Source: Echiichthys vipera
Lineage: Eukaryota; Chordata; Actinopteri; Perciformes; Trachinidae
Length of the DNA stretch: 64,000 nt
NCBI GenBank assembly: GCA_963691815.1
Contig: OY829654.1
Location: forward strand, 4,588,240-4,652,239
Reading direction: 5' to 3'
Part shown: piece by piece, positions 24,872 through 36,410 of the stretch
Layout of the letters: each line of letters opens with the position of its first letter
How positions within the stretch are numbered: the stretch's first letter is position 1
The notes under the pieces: generated by a model
The model's input: only the letters and a program-made list of their open reading frames with translations
Database searches by the model: none
What the model was told of the DNA's origin: nothing
Made by a program: the position numbers and the translations under genes

Positions 24872-25999
24872 GCTGAAAAGACGCAGTTAGTGTTTACAGA
24901 TGCAGAGGGGGTTACATACAGAAGCTTAACCCAAGAAATAAAATTAGAATCAAAGCCAAATTTCTCCAAAACATAAAAAAGGAAGCCCCACTCTACCCGG
25001 TTGAAGGCTTTCTAGCGCCACTACGACTTCAGGAGTGTCAGATGCATGTGAGAATATGATGTTGAGCAGCCTTCTGGTGTTGAAGAATGGATGTCTTCCT
25101 AATGAAGCCTGTCTGGTCTTGTGAAATTATTGATGACATCACACTTTGGGAGTGGGTGAGGACCTTAGCAAGGATCTAACACTCTATGTTTAAAAGTGAG
25201 ACCGGTCTGTAGCTGCCACATGAAGTGGGTCCCTGTCTTTCTTCAGTAGCCATGAAAAAGATGCCTCAAACAAGCTCGCTGGCAGTCTGCCTTCAGTAAA
25301 GGAGTCGTTAAACATTCTCACAAGGATGGGAGCTAATAGCTTCGAGTACGCCATTTCCTGCTCTGTATAGACTTGATCGCTTTGTGCACCTCCAAGAGAG
25401 AGATGGGTCTACCGAGCTCCGTAGCGATGTTTATATCAATCTGAGGGTACGTTAAGCAGTCCAAGGGGTTGGGGGTCGCTGCAGTAATTGGGCTGCATTC
25501 AGAAGTATATAATGTTGTGTAAAAATCAGAAAAAGACTTGTTGATCATCACTGGGTCAGAAGTGTGGCTACCGTCTGGTAGTTGAATTTTAGAGATTAGT
25601 CTGGAAGCACTAGCTGCGCGGACCTGCTGCACCAGGAGTCTCCCTGCTCAAAAAAGTTTTGTTTAGATTGTCGTAGCTGTCTCCTCACTATGCGTGTCAT
25701 TAAGAGGCTGTGTTTCGAATGTAACAGTAGCCGTTTCTTATATAGAGGGGGGGATGGAGAGAGGGAGTAAGTTCCATCGAGTTTTACCAGTTTATCCGCA
25801 TTTCCACAAGCCTAGCCCGTTCCGCCCTTCTCATTTGAGAAATATAGGATATCACTTGTCCTCGAACAGTAGCTTTAAGTGCTTCCCATAGAGTGCCACT
25901 GTTGACATCAGGCGTGTCATTAAACTCTATGTAAGAGCGGATTTGAGTAGAACAAAATCTTTAAACTTACTATCCGACAATAAGTGTGAGCGTCACATG

Positions 26000-26598
26000 G
26001 TTTAGTTTAATTATAATATTCAGTCTTTGTTGAAACTGCTATCAAGAGAGTATTAGACTCCATTAATTTTTGCCAGGTTTACCTATATCAGCAATCAGAC
26101 CATTCTCTACCCCTCTGCCTCAAATACGATGATTTAGCTTTTTACATCTTTTTATCTTCATTCATATTAGGTGTGTCACCATATGAGATTTTGATATCAC
26201 AATTATTGTCAGGGAAAATATCACAGTTTCACGATTCTTCATTTATTATTCCACAATATGAAAGGAAAATGACACAAGCATTAATTTAATCCTGCGCATA
26301 CAACATGTCAGCTCATACTCATAGAACTGGAGTTACATCCAGGTCACTACTACATTCCGCCACAAGATTCAGGAACACACAGATGTGTTACAAGATTACA
26401 GAATTGTAAGCCCAGTTTCAGTTAACTTCTTTTCTATTTTCAAACACAGTTTCTGATTATTTGTTCTTATGACTCAAACAGGAGAGTCTTATGCCCTTGT
26501 AACCCTTGGAAGTGCTTCAACATTCTTAGTGGGAAAACTAACTGAACATTTACTTTGAAAAAACTGGAGGCAAAAGTAATTCCTCTTCCACTTTATTC
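26000..26598. other. No recognised gene
   Basis: AT-rich sequence between the L1-like element and the split fish repeat. Confidence 0.35.
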
Positions 26599-27094
26599 AC
26601 AAACACAAATGATAAAACTTATAGTTAGGGCTTACTAGCCCTTAATTATGCTGCTATAGGCCTAGTCTGCCGGGGGATAATACTGTTCCTGATACTCAGA
26701 GCTTCTCTCTTCTCTGTCATTCATGTCTCATCAATGCATGTTACGAAGTCAACTTCTTTCCCGGAGTTGATTGAGCTTTTTTGTCACGCAGGTCATGGTG
26801 TTGCCTGCTGCCATGGTCCTGCATGAAGCTTCTTGCTGCTATTATTACTATATATCATATATACTATCAATAGTCTTATGAATTATAATACAGTATTTGA
26901 AGCCCTGAAAACATTATCAGTCATATTTTTCATTTTATCGCAGCTGTTATTACTACTCCATATTACACCATAATTATTATCATTATCATATCTATCACCT
27001 TAGCTGTAGCTTGTGAGTATTCTCATTTGTCCAGGTCGTTATCCCCAATGATATTTAAGTCAAAAATAACTGGACTTGGTTGTTTATCTTGGAA

Positions 27095-27145
27095 GACGTT
27101 TGACCTCCCATCTAAGAGGCTTCATCAGTTCATGTACACATCTGA
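27095..27145 (-). ncRNA. Hammerhead-ribozyme-like motif, 3' pseudo-LTR (candidate)
   Basis: On the minus strand the sequence runs CTGATGA, a GCCTCT...GGGAGGT stem with a short loop, then CAAAC. The better preserved copy at about 56628-56680 has GAAAC here. CUGAUGA, stem, GAAA is the hammerhead core, and such ribozymes are known in Penelope-like LTRs. There is one extra A before stem II, and I do not find the expected U-H after a short stem III. So it is a decayed or only hammerhead-like motif. Confidence 0.4.
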
Positions 27146-27189
27146 CCAGGCTGGGACTGGTCCAACTACCTGGTGTGAAGATCCAGGTA

Positions 27190-28172
27190 TTTAACCTCTC
27201 ACAAGGCCGATGATGTCACTGACACCCTTTGTGCTCCAAGTGCCCACGCCCGTCGTTAGAGTGACAGTCGTCACATGAGGCTTTTGTGAACAGTTGTTCT
27301 TTGAGGTTAGATTGTTGAATCTCCTGGGAAGGGATGAAAGGGCAGCATTGAAAATTGGAGATAAGTGGTGTCTCAGACCTCCTCCTCTGTTTAGGGCTAG
27401 TTTCTCTACTTTTACATAGATGGCTTCTTTCATTCCTCTTTCAAACCATCTGTCCTCTCTGTCCAGGATGTGGATATTGTTGTCACCATGTCAGATGTAT
27501 GTGGACAGCAGAGTCCAGGCCTGAGGAGTTAGCTCCCCTGTGTTGGGCCATGTGTTCATGCAGTGGTTGTTTTGTTTCTCCAATGTAGAGATCTTTGCAT
27601 TCCTTGTTGCATTGGACAGCATAAACCAGATTGCTTTTGTGTGTGAGGTGTTCTGTCCTTTGGGTGTACTAGTCTCTGTCTGAGTGTGTTACTGGGTTTG
27701 AAATACACAGGGATGCAGTGTTTGTTGAAGATCCTCCTGAGTTTCTCTGATACCCCAGCCACATACGGGATGACAATGTTGTTTCTCTTGTTTTGTTTTT
27801 CTTTCTCAACCCCATCGGTTTTCTTTCTGGAAGCAGCTGCTGTTTTTACAAAAGTCCAGCTGGGATAACCACAAGTTGTGAGGGCGCCTCTCAGGTGCTT
27901 GTGTTCTTCCCCTTTGGCCTGTGAGCAGGTGGGTACGTTATCATCTCTGTGTTGCAGTGTTCTGGTAATTCCAAGCTTGTGTTCCAGGAGGTGGTGGGAG
28001 TCAAACGGTAGATATTGATCTGTGTGAGTTGGTTTTCTGTATACCCCAATGTGGAGGCTCCTGTCATTCTCCTTATGGACGTAACAGTCTAAGAAAGGAA
28101 AACTGTTGTCCTTGACTTGTTGTTGTTACTGTTGTCTTTGAGTGTCGTCCACATATCTGAACCAATGGAACT
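27190..28172 (-). pseudogene. Penelope-like RT / GIY-YIG endonuclease remnant
   Basis: Near 28143-28172 the minus strand reads WFRYVDDT, the RT active-site box. Next come FPFLDCYVHKEN and a VYRKPTHTDQYLPFDS stretch typical of Penelope-like RTs, then VSEKLRRIFNKH and HFKPSNTLRQ-like sequence. At about 27600-27567 it reads CKDLYIGETKQPL, the GIY-YIG catalytic start with YIG replacing YVG. ERGMKEAIYVK and the C-terminal NRGGGLRHHLSP with LSSLPRRFNN follow. In the group, RT copies the RNA and the GIY-YIG domain nicks the target. Several frameshifts and stops are present and most of the RT domain is missing. Confidence 0.85.
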
Positions 28173-28735
28173 CCACACCAGTTAGTTGGACCAGTCCCAG
28201 CCTGGTCAGTTGCATACATGAACAGATGAAGCCTCTTGGATGAGAGGTGAAACGTCTTCCTAGACGAATAACAAAGTCCAGTTGCTTTGACTTGGATTTA
28301 TTTGGGGATGGCTTAGCTGTAGCTGTTTCTACTATTCTACTATATTAACTTCCATAACTTATGGGTCATATTCACATTACTATACATATTATTATAGTTA
28401 CTGTTACTATATTGGTTCTTGCATCTCTGGGACTGTTCTGTTTGTCTGTCTGGCTGTATGTCTTTGTGTCTGTCCATCCTTCTGTCTTGTCTTTCTTTCT
28501 CTCTCATTTTCTTCCTCCCCAACCAGTCAACCGCAACTATGTGCACACAATTGTTGTATTGAGTAATACTGTATATAATAACTATATTCATTATACTTAT
28601 AAAAGATACTGTGACTTGTTGCTGCTCATGGGGCAATTGTTGGGCCTGTGGTCTTGACCTACTCAATATGTAAAGTCTCTTGAGATAACATTTGTTAGGA
28701 ATTGGCACTGTAAATAATATTGAATCGAATGAATG

Positions 28736-30430
28736 CTTCTTATCACAAATATCAACACTTAATACTATAATGTTAGATAAAAAAAGGAACTCTACTATTG
28801 AAGAGTGCGCATCAGAGCAGGACACTGAGGATGACAGACAGAAAGACAGACAGAGAAAAAAGAGACACTGGTGCACCATTCTGAGGCAAAACAAAAAATT
28901 CAAGGCTGCAGTATTTTGGTTTTTACACTATGGATCACTACCTGTCTCCTTCTTGTCTCCTGACATCTACATGCCTTACAGACAGAGAGGCTTGGCACAA
29001 GAGAGTGGGAGCATTAGATTGTATCTTAAAATCAAGCATGCAGAAAATTCAAAGCAGCAGCTCCATCTCTCTTTCCCTCACTTTGTTATTCCCCACAATT
29101 TAAATTCAACATCTCCGGTCTGTCCCTGCGGGCCTCACTTCATGCTGCCTTAACTCAAGAGTATAATGAGGCAGGAATTCATTCATCCCCACTGCAATCA
29201 GTTAACTTAATTTGCCCATGAAATTATGTAATGTACACCACCTAAATAACCTTAGTGTTTACCACTGAAGAGCATAAAGAAACTGAATCAGAGCCTAAAT
29301 GCACTGCATATGGCAGTATATTAATCAGAGTGGACATACACATTATATAGATACATAACGATGTATTTGGCAAAGTGCTTACTGGATAGCAGAACAGGGC
29401 TAATGGTCCAGATATCTCATCATCTTGAGGCAACAAACTGTTCCAGTGGTCAGGAGATAAATAACAGCTTTCTGGAACAGCAGTTTCCAACAGTGTCTGC
29501 TGTTCGATGTCAGAATGATATTCGCCAACTCATTAATAGATACTGGAGCATGTAAAGTAACCAAGCTAGCAAGCGTTTCAGCATGGCAAAACACTACTAA
29601 TTATGATTATTGGTATTTTTTAGAATATGGGTGGAAATCAAGCTCATCCCCAGTTTTGACTTGACTTTTTTACAACACATCTTCAATCTTCACTGACAGA
29701 TTGCAAGTGACTCCAAATACGACATCTATGACTGTAGCAAGACTCGTTGCCACCTTGAGTTACCCTAAGCACAAACCACAGCCACGACAGTACATTCACT
29801 TGCTGCCCAACAAGTTGTTGTTGCTAACTGCTCATTAACTCCCCTCGCACTGCTCTGCTCACTGCACTGCACTACTGAGCCATCCCCACATCTCTCCCTC
29901 CTGCAGCTGATGGTCAAACATGCTCAAATCCTCAATGAGTGTTCTATTTAATGTTTTACATGACGATATAGCCTGAATTCCACCGGGTGCATGTACACAG
30001 CATTCAGGCATTACCGTGGTTTTGTTCCATCTTCTGCACAGCAGCAACCACCGGACCTTTTCAGCAGTCGAACGCTGGTGGAGCTTAGCCTGTACTTCAG
30101 AAATTAATTCATCTTGTGAGATCACGAAAATGTTAGATCATGTAATAATTTTAACAGTTATGGATGTATAAAAACATCGCCACTTTAAGAGGTACAACTA
30201 AAAGGTTACTCTTCTCGGGGTCTTACTGGTGGTTTGGTCATTTTTCTGTGATATTTTCCTTGATTTTTGTGCCTCAACCACAGGTAAGTAGGCTATGTAG
30301 TTGATTGTGTGTTTGTTGATGTAGTGATTTGATATGCGATCACCCATCTGCACAGGGTGTTTTATTTTGAAGTACTCACTGGATGTGCCGTACCTTTCCT
30401 GAGTCTGACTTCTTGTCTGGCTCAAGTTGC
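28736..30430. other. No recognised gene
   Basis: Several open frames of 60-150 codons lie here on both strands. None carries a motif I recognise and their composition is like the flanking DNA. Confidence 0.35.
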
Positions 30431-30439
30431 TCCGTGCAG

Positions 30440-30575
30440 CTTGACCATTGACTGTATAAGAAATGGACGTAGCATCTTTGTTGAGGTCCGTTCTTTCAAT
30501 TACACCTACCGGAGTCGCCATCTTGTCAGACTTTAACTGCGCCTCAATTCCTCTTACCAAAAAATGCATTTTAAC
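30440..30575 (+). repeat. Dispersed repeat B, short copy
   Basis: Contains GACTGTATAAGAAATGGACG and CGCCATCTTGTCAGACTTTA. Both words recur at 30946-31060, and the second in inverted form near 51950. Confidence 0.8.
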
Positions 30576-30945
30576 AGAATTAACAGTGGAGTAAAAGGAC
30601 CTGCTAAAGCTGAGGAATAATGAGTGCTGTTAATGCCGTCATCTGAGGGTCATACTGTCCCTGAAATAAAGAAGTAGCTCGATATGATTTAAATTGAACA
30701 ATGTAAAATAATGATGATATCGTTGGGTTTATATGAATACATTTAGAATTATATTATGATTCAAATTGCAGAGTCAAAAAGTATAATGTCAACGTAATCA
30801 TGAAGTGTAATTTATATATAATTTTAAACTCAAAATTACTTCAAAGTAATGAAATATACTATAATAGAGGTCTGGATAACAGCAGAGTAACTGCATATGA
30901 CTTTGATGGCAGGACAAGACGGCTCGTAAATTGCGTTTGTACCAT

Positions 30946-31470
30946 AGACTGTATAAGAAAATGGAGGTAGCCTCTCCGTCGAGGTCCCTTCTCTCAATTT
31001 GATCCAATCGTCCTCACCTACGGGAGTTGCCATCTTGTCAGACTTTGACTTCTCCTCATTTCCTGTTACGAAAAAAAGGGCATGTATGTGAAGTTGGGGG
31101 GAGGGATATATGTCCATCTGGCTGACGTATACCTCAAAGAGAAGTGAGGGCCAGTGGCTAGCTGTCACTCAAGAGGCCATGCTCTAATGAATGAATTAAT
31201 TATTCATAAATTTAAACCTCCACTAAAATATAAAACTAGCCTGGTCCCCCCCCCCCGTTGTCATGGAGATATGACGTAAACACACAGACTAGAATGTTTT
31301 TTTGTACCAGGCCTTAAACAGGTTTAATGATGCTGTGACAACGGCCTGTTTAACATAGGGGTCAATGAGAAACTGCTCTATTAGGAAACCTGCCCCGAGT
31401 GGACACTCGGAGAAGTGCAGTTTTTTACTTCCCTAATGGATCAACCAGGAAGTCACTGTGGTTGTGGCTT
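30946..31470 (+). repeat. Dispersed repeat B, long copy
   Basis: Matches 51533-51995 in inverted orientation along its length: GTTGCCATCTTGTCAGACTT, CCATCTGGCTGACGTATACC, CATGGAGATATGACG, AACAGGCCGTTGT-region, GGTCAATGAGAAACTGCTCT and GAGTGGACACTCGGAGAA. No coding capacity is seen. The boundaries show no clear terminal repeats. Confidence 0.85.
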
Positions 31471-32895
31471 GAGTTTGACCCGGCTTCCATCAAAATCATC
31501 ACTTGGCGCCTATCTTTTGCGTAACGGAGAGCCGCTTCTTGAACATAAAAACAAGCAGCATGTTCTCACCGTGTCTCTGACTCTGAAATATGATTTTCAT
31601 GTGCTGTGAAAACCATCTGTTTGCACGCTGCCTGCAATTTTTTCTACCTTTCCCTCCTTTATCTGTGTCCCTGTGCTCCAGGTTACACTAAATAATTCAT
31701 CAAAAGACACACATATAAACACATAAACAACCCTGTCCCTGTCCTACTCTAACTCACACTAAGGCTGAACGTTAGTGCCCCCTATGGCAGTTACAGGAAA
31801 ACATGTGCTTGTCCTCCTCTTCCTCCCTGCCTCCTGGACTCTCTCTCAAGTGTCTGTCTGTGTGTTTTTTCAGAAGTCAGGATGACTGTGCTACAGCCAC
31901 AATGCTGTTGAATGAAACTAACATGAGCCTTTACAGCGGTAAGGTCCCAGTAAAAAGTACACTAAATCCCTTCCTCTCATTGTAAAACTCTAGCTGAGGA
32001 CTGGTTTTACTTGAGTCGTGTAAAGCTCTTGGTATGGTGGTTTATGAAAAGTGTATCTATTATATCAAAGAATTTAAATTGTGAACACCATTTTACTAAA
32101 TCCCTTCTACCATTTACATGCAGAAGAGAATGCCATCAATATTAGGTCTGTCTCTCACTGAGATGAACATACACCCCTGAAATGAAAAATGAAAAGAATT
32201 GTAAAAAGTAAAGCCTCATAGAATAGAATCTTTTCTATAATATGAAGTGAATCCTTCAAAAACCAACATATTGTGAAGATAAGCTGAGCCAGACTGGAGC
32301 ACTGAACATAAAGCCTGTCCATGGTTTCAGTCACTAAAATAAAAAGTCCCAATGTTTTATTCTGCCTTTATAAAATGATATATGATACATGCGACTCCTC
32401 AAGGGCACAGACACAAATATCAGTAACATATACAGGGATATTGCAACCATTTTTCCAAGCTTTATTTAACATTTTGCTCTAACCTGGGAGGCTGCATGAA
32501 TCTTTTATGCAATCTAAATTAATCAAAATAAAGCAAGCAAGAAAATGTCATATTACCCTTCTACCGTTGTAAATGAGAGTTTCATGTAACATTGTGGTTT
32601 ATTTTATTTAGAGGATGAAGCAAAAGTACTCAAGGATACACTGTAATCTGAGGGCAAACACAAGAGCACCGGGGAGTGTTTGTTTAGCTATTATTCAGCT
32701 AATCCCAAAAGACAAGCAGGCAGCATCATGTGCAACTACCTGTGTCCACATTTATTTGGATGATTGACTTCCACAAAACAAATAAAAAATAATTTTCACA
32801 TTAAACAATGAATAAAGAAAAGATTAGAAAGTAGGTGAAGATAAAGTAAAAACAAAATGTAGAAATTAAAGTTTTGTTATGATTAAAAGCTGAAT
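31471..32895. other. No recognised gene
   Basis: AT-rich, without exon-like signals that I can support. Confidence 0.35.
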
Positions 32896-32899
32896 AAAA

Positions 32900-33620
32900 A
32901 GCGCTCAGACTTTTTTTGTGCAGACAAAAGACTTATTCTGTGATATTGCGTGTACAAATTCATTTTAATCCCTCTTAATGAGCACTTCCTCTAGTCAACT
33001 GACTGGTGTGGCATATCAAGATGCTGATTAAACAGCAGGCGGATTACACAGGTGTACCTTGGGCTCATACCCAATACAAGGGCACTCTAAATGTGTAGTT
33101 TTGTCTTGAAAAATGCAATTATTAGGGGTTTCGAATCACAGATTTCACAGTAGGATTACAGATCAATATTTTGGTCACACAGGATTCAGCCGTAAAAACT
33201 TCTTCAAGGTGCCAGATGCAATCAGAGGTGAACATTTGTACACTCAAGTTTGTTATGGGGATGGACTGCAGTCAGGTGAAGACCCTGTGAGGACAATGAG
33301 CATGCAGATAAACTTCACTGAGAAAGTTTCTAATAGTTTGTGCAGAAATTCTTCAGTTGTGTACACTTCCCATGAGCTTCCTCCTGCCAGTCGCCTGAGA
33401 CCAGTCACCCGGACAGCTGATGCAACAGTTGTTTATTTCACAGGCCGTCATGCTGTTGAATCAGCATCTTGGAATTGAAATGAGAAATAATCCTTTTGTG
33501 AGCATAAACAAAGTCTCAGGTCTTTTATTTCAAGACGTGAAAAAAGGGGAACAAAAACTGTGCTCATGTTTGTTTTGTGTAGCTCAAAATATGACTGAAA
33601 TCTCTTCAAATATTAAAGTG
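32900..33620 (+). mobile_element. Tc1/mariner-like relic
   Basis: TATCAAGATGCTGATTAAACAG near 33015 recurs inverted near 33450-33470 as CTGTTGAATCAGCATCTTGG, giving an inverted-repeat frame. At 33395-33430 the plus strand reads RLRPVTRTADATV, like the (D)RLRPATRTADETV stretch between the DNA-binding and catalytic domains of fish Tc1-like transposases. The open frame 33113-33478 is mostly not transposase-like, so this is a rearranged, non-coding derivative. Confidence 0.55.
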
Positions 33621-33959
33621 AGTCACAACTGACACCATAAGTCAACAAAATACGCTGTATGTGCATGTCCTGTAGCAGGACACGTTTCTGATGTGACGCC
33701 CCTATCACCAGGATGACATCATGTCTGTGCCATCCAAAGCACATCACAGAATCTTACAAGGATGCTCTACCAATAATTACATTAATGTCTACCAGTGTCC
33801 TGTTAACTTTCTTTCACCTGTTAAGGCAGGACACGGGAAACATCTATAGAATACTTATGGCTAGATGGAGATTTGTGGCCTCAAAAATTCCCCAAATCCC
33901 AAGCCAAGATTCAGCCTCACAACGTGTTCTCAAGATCATATTTGTAGCAAATCCTACGT

Positions 33960-34209
33960 AAAGTTATGCACAGAAATTCGTACGGAAAAACACGCTGATG
34001 GACTGTAGGACCAGACATCAAAAGACGCCAAACTGAAAGTGCAACTACCCACCAAAATGACGTTATATGATCGATTTTAGCCAACAAAGGGTGACGGTTA
34101 GGGTTAGGCATGAGAATCACTTGGTTAGGATTAGAAAAAAAGGCTGTGGTTTGGTTTAGTATGGACAGGAATTGAACCACATTCCCCTGAGTAAAAGTCC
34201 TGTGTTTTA
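33960..34209. repeat. Dispersed repeat C
   Basis: Carries GTTATGCACAGAAAT, GGTTAGGGTTAGGCA, CACTTGGTTAGG and AAAGTCCTGTGTTTT. The same ordered words occur at 48088-48302, and in part at 36300-36400 and 37138-37205. Non-coding. Confidence 0.7.
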
Positions 34210-35140
34210 GGCCTAGTCCACACAAACACAGGTATTTTTAAAACCAAACTTTTATGGCTCGAGGTTAAAAAAAATCACATCCACACCACAGCGGTGCGAT
34301 TAAAAAATATCTCTGTCCACTTGAAACTGCAAAACCCGCCTCAAACAATGTCATGCACTTTCCAAAGCAGTAGGTGGCGATAGCACTCCTAACAGGAAGG
34401 CCATTTTAGCCAATCACAAGGCTAAAAACCGGGAAAAACAATGGCGAACAGAGGCTGGGCAGGTAACTTTGTGTGTCCGTCTTTGTCTCTCTCTGTCCAG
34501 CCGTCTTTTCTCCCCTTCTCTCTCCTTTTCTTCCTCCCCAACCAGTGCAGAAAGATGTCCGTCCTCCATAAAGCTGGGTCTGTCCGACGTTCCTGTCTGG
34601 TAAAGGGAAGGTTTTCATTGCCACCGTACTCAATGGAGGAATTGTTGGGTCTATGTAAATCATAAATAAGTGTGGTCTTTACCTACTCTGTAAAGTGTCC
34701 TAAGATATCTTTTGTTACGATTTGGCACTATAAATAAAATTGAATTGAATTGAATTGACAGCAAAGTTACTCACTGTCACTCATGAATTTAAAATCAGCA
34801 AACTTCAGGAAAATGTGGATTGGGAGTCGTGTCAGTCCATGTGCTGCTGATATACAAGCTCTTTTTAATCATGCAATACTGTGAGACGTGTCCATGGATA
34901 CAACTTACCATTTACCGTTGCACAATGTGACGTCAAACAAGGTCGACAAGAAATTGCGGTTTCCCTCGGTTTTCCTGCCCACACATGACGGCTGAAACCG
35001 GACTTTTCCAAAAAGTTCACCCTGGACTCCAGTTACAAAAAACTCAGGAGCCCACAACTGCGGTTAAGTGTGAATGAAAGGCCAAACCATGCAGAGAAAC
35101 ACATGGTTTCAAAAATACCTGTTTTGGTGTGGACGGCCTC
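34210..35140 (+). mobile_element. Inverted-repeat element D, copy 1 (hAT-like MITE), with nested repeat
   Basis: The left end GGCCTAGTCCACAC and the right end GTGTGGACGGCC are inverted. A second copy in the opposite orientation lies at 36411-37022. Both contain GGTGGCGATAGC and TTAGCCAATCACAAGGCT (or the reverse complement). The foreign block 34441-34757 sits inside this copy. No transposase or clear 8-bp target duplication is visible, so the hAT assignment is tentative. Confidence 0.65.
34441..34757 (+). repeat. Fish interspersed repeat, 3' part, nested in element D
   Basis: Shares TTCTTCCTCCCCAACCAG, GGAATTGTTGGGTCT and a tail of GATTTGGCACTATAAATAAA followed by (ATTGA)n with the split repeat at 26600-28735. 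The (ATTGA) run at 34737-34757 is the usual tail. It is absent from element D copy 2. Confidence 0.75.
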
Positions 35141-35824
35141 TTAGAAACCAGACACCACTGCAACCTCCCTCCTTGGCAGTTCACTGTCTTAACTGGAATA
35201 AATGAAAACACCTGTGAGTGTGTTCAGAGGCTTTAAGACACTAATATGACAACAGTGGCTGATCATTTTATACAGCTGTAGTTAATAAGTGTTAATTCTG
35301 TGAGTTGTCTGTTGTCTGGTGCATATGCATTTTATCTGCATGCATGTAATCGAGTTCAATGATAATTGCTATTTTAATTGCAATTGCGACATTGGTCAGA
35401 TTCACTGTGAGATTGTTCTGTCTTTGCAACCTGACCAGGGCCACTTCCACAAATTCTGACGTCACATGTATAGGCGACCCTCTGAAGCCAGAAGAGATTT
35501 AAAAGTACCTAATTCATAACCAAGACTATATAAGAGATTCTCAGGAGAGAAGCTTGGATGAGGTATGAGCTCAGGACAGAAGAAGTGTGTTTACGAGTCC
35601 CCTGTGGTTCCTTTGGAGCCTTAAGACAGCACCAATAAATAAATGACGCTATAGTGCACAAAACCAATCTCCACAGGTTTTTCTGTTACTTCTTTATCAT
35701 CTTTATCTGGGCTATGTTTCATAGAGTATACATGCTCTTTTCAAGGCACCTGTTTCATAATAACATTTTGGAGCTTGTCCATACAGATATTATGTTGTAT
35801 GTTATGTTATTGTGTTATTATCAC
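35141..35824. other. No gene; possible LTR-like promoter/poly(A) arrangement
   Basis: At 35460-35680 a TATATAAGAG TATA-like box is followed about 110 bases later by AATAAATAAA. This is the spacing of a small LTR. No matching terminal duplication was found. Confidence 0.3.
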
Positions 35825-36165
35825 AGGTGACATGGTGGTGTGGTGGTCAGCACTGTCGCCTCACAGCATGAGGGTTCGAATCCTGGCTGGGGCCCTTCTG
35901 TGTAGAGTTTGCGTGGGTTTTCCCCGGGTTCTCCGATTTCCTCCCACAGTCCCAAAGACGTGCAGGTGTTCGGTTCATTGGTGACTCTAAATTGCCCGTA
36001 GGTGTGAATGGTTGTCTGTCTCTGTTTGTCTCTATGTGCCCTGCGATAAACTGGCGTCCTGTCCAGGGTGTACCCCGCCTCACGCCCGATGTCAGCTGGG
36101 ATCGGCTCCAGCCCCCCCGCGACCCCGACAGGGACAAGCAGTTGAAGATGGATGGATGAATGTTA
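35825..36165 (+). mobile_element. tRNA-derived SINE, copy 1
   Basis: The head reads GTGGTGGTCAGCACTGTCGC, then GAGGGTTCGAATCCTGG. The second is a good RNA polymerase III B box (GGTTCGAATCC). The body (GTGGGTTTTCCCCGGGTTC, AAAGACGTGCAGGTGTTCGG) matches the copy at 44957-45240. The tail is a degenerate GATGGATGGATGAATG run. Confidence 0.85.
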
Positions 36166-36410
36166 TTATCACACAGTTGACAGAAGGTAACTGAGCTAGT
36201 AAAGTGTTTGGTGAGCACACTGTCATCTTGCACAGAACGTATTCTCCAACCAAACTGTTCACACCAACGTATTCTAATCAACAGGTCCATAAATCTCACT
36301 TACACTTATACACAACAATTCGTACGATATCCCACAAAATATGACTTCCTATTTATGACTGTGAAGTGGTGACCGGTCCATGTCCATGAGATTTTTGGTG
36401 GTCAAACTGA

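Larger units (their letters stand above)
23223..25990 (-). mobile_element. 5'-truncated L1-like LINE
   Basis: Read on the minus strand, from right to left, the order is: the linker after the endonuclease (about 25990-25640), more linker with FSDFYTTLYTSE (25632-25333), the RT block with RQGCPLSPLLF and YANDLLLF (24871-24626), an RT-downstream block with WGCLSPAPSW-type sequence (24645-24415), and a C-terminal block with VLNNLAFMQSPAEHAHMFW (24020-23805). A 3' UTR closes with AATAAA and an A-run, seen as a T-run at about 23227-23241. The RT active-site box reads YAND where YADD is expected. Stops and frameshifts interrupt the whole element. The gypsy- and L2-type tails are absent, which supports an L1 assignment. 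Confidence 0.85.
27011..28311 (-). mobile_element. Penelope-like element, 1.3 kb, inverted terminal repeats, 12-bp target duplication
   Basis: CTTAGCTGTAGC is present on both sides (26999-27010 and 28312-28323). Between them lies a minus-strand coding remnant with the end of the RT and a GIY-YIG endonuclease, the combination that defines Penelope-like elements. The terminal regions (about 27043-27186 and 28168-28306) are inverted copies of each other of about 140-150 bp, both carrying AGACGTTTNACCTC-type sequence. Inverted pseudo-LTRs are known for this group. The RT is truncated at its N-terminal side, so the insertion was probably incomplete or 5'-truncated. Confidence 0.85.
26600..28735 (+). 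mobile_element. Common fish interspersed repeat, split by a Penelope-like element
   Basis: The left part (about 26600-27010) begins near ATGCTGCTATAGGCC and ends in TATTATTA-rich sequence. The right part (28312-28735) runs through a CT-rich stretch, TTCTTCCTCCCCAACCAG and GGGCAATTGTTGGG, and ends GGAATTGGCACTGTAAATAA followed by ATTGAATCGAAT. The tail matches the copy at about 34441-34757. The two parts join exactly when the Penelope-like element and one copy of its 12-bp duplication are removed. No protein is encoded. Confidence 0.75.

Noticed and set aside
28340..28903. 187-codon minus-strand frame
   Set aside because: Mostly the reverse strand of a non-coding fish repeat with CT-rich low complexity.
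29859..30125. Possible exon on the minus strand
   Set aside because: No motif, no convincing splice sites and no codon pattern beyond chance.
35870..35890. tRNA gene suggested by a GGTTCGAATCC box
   Set aside because: No cloverleaf closes around it. The flanking body and tail match a second copy at 44957-45240, so it is a SINE.
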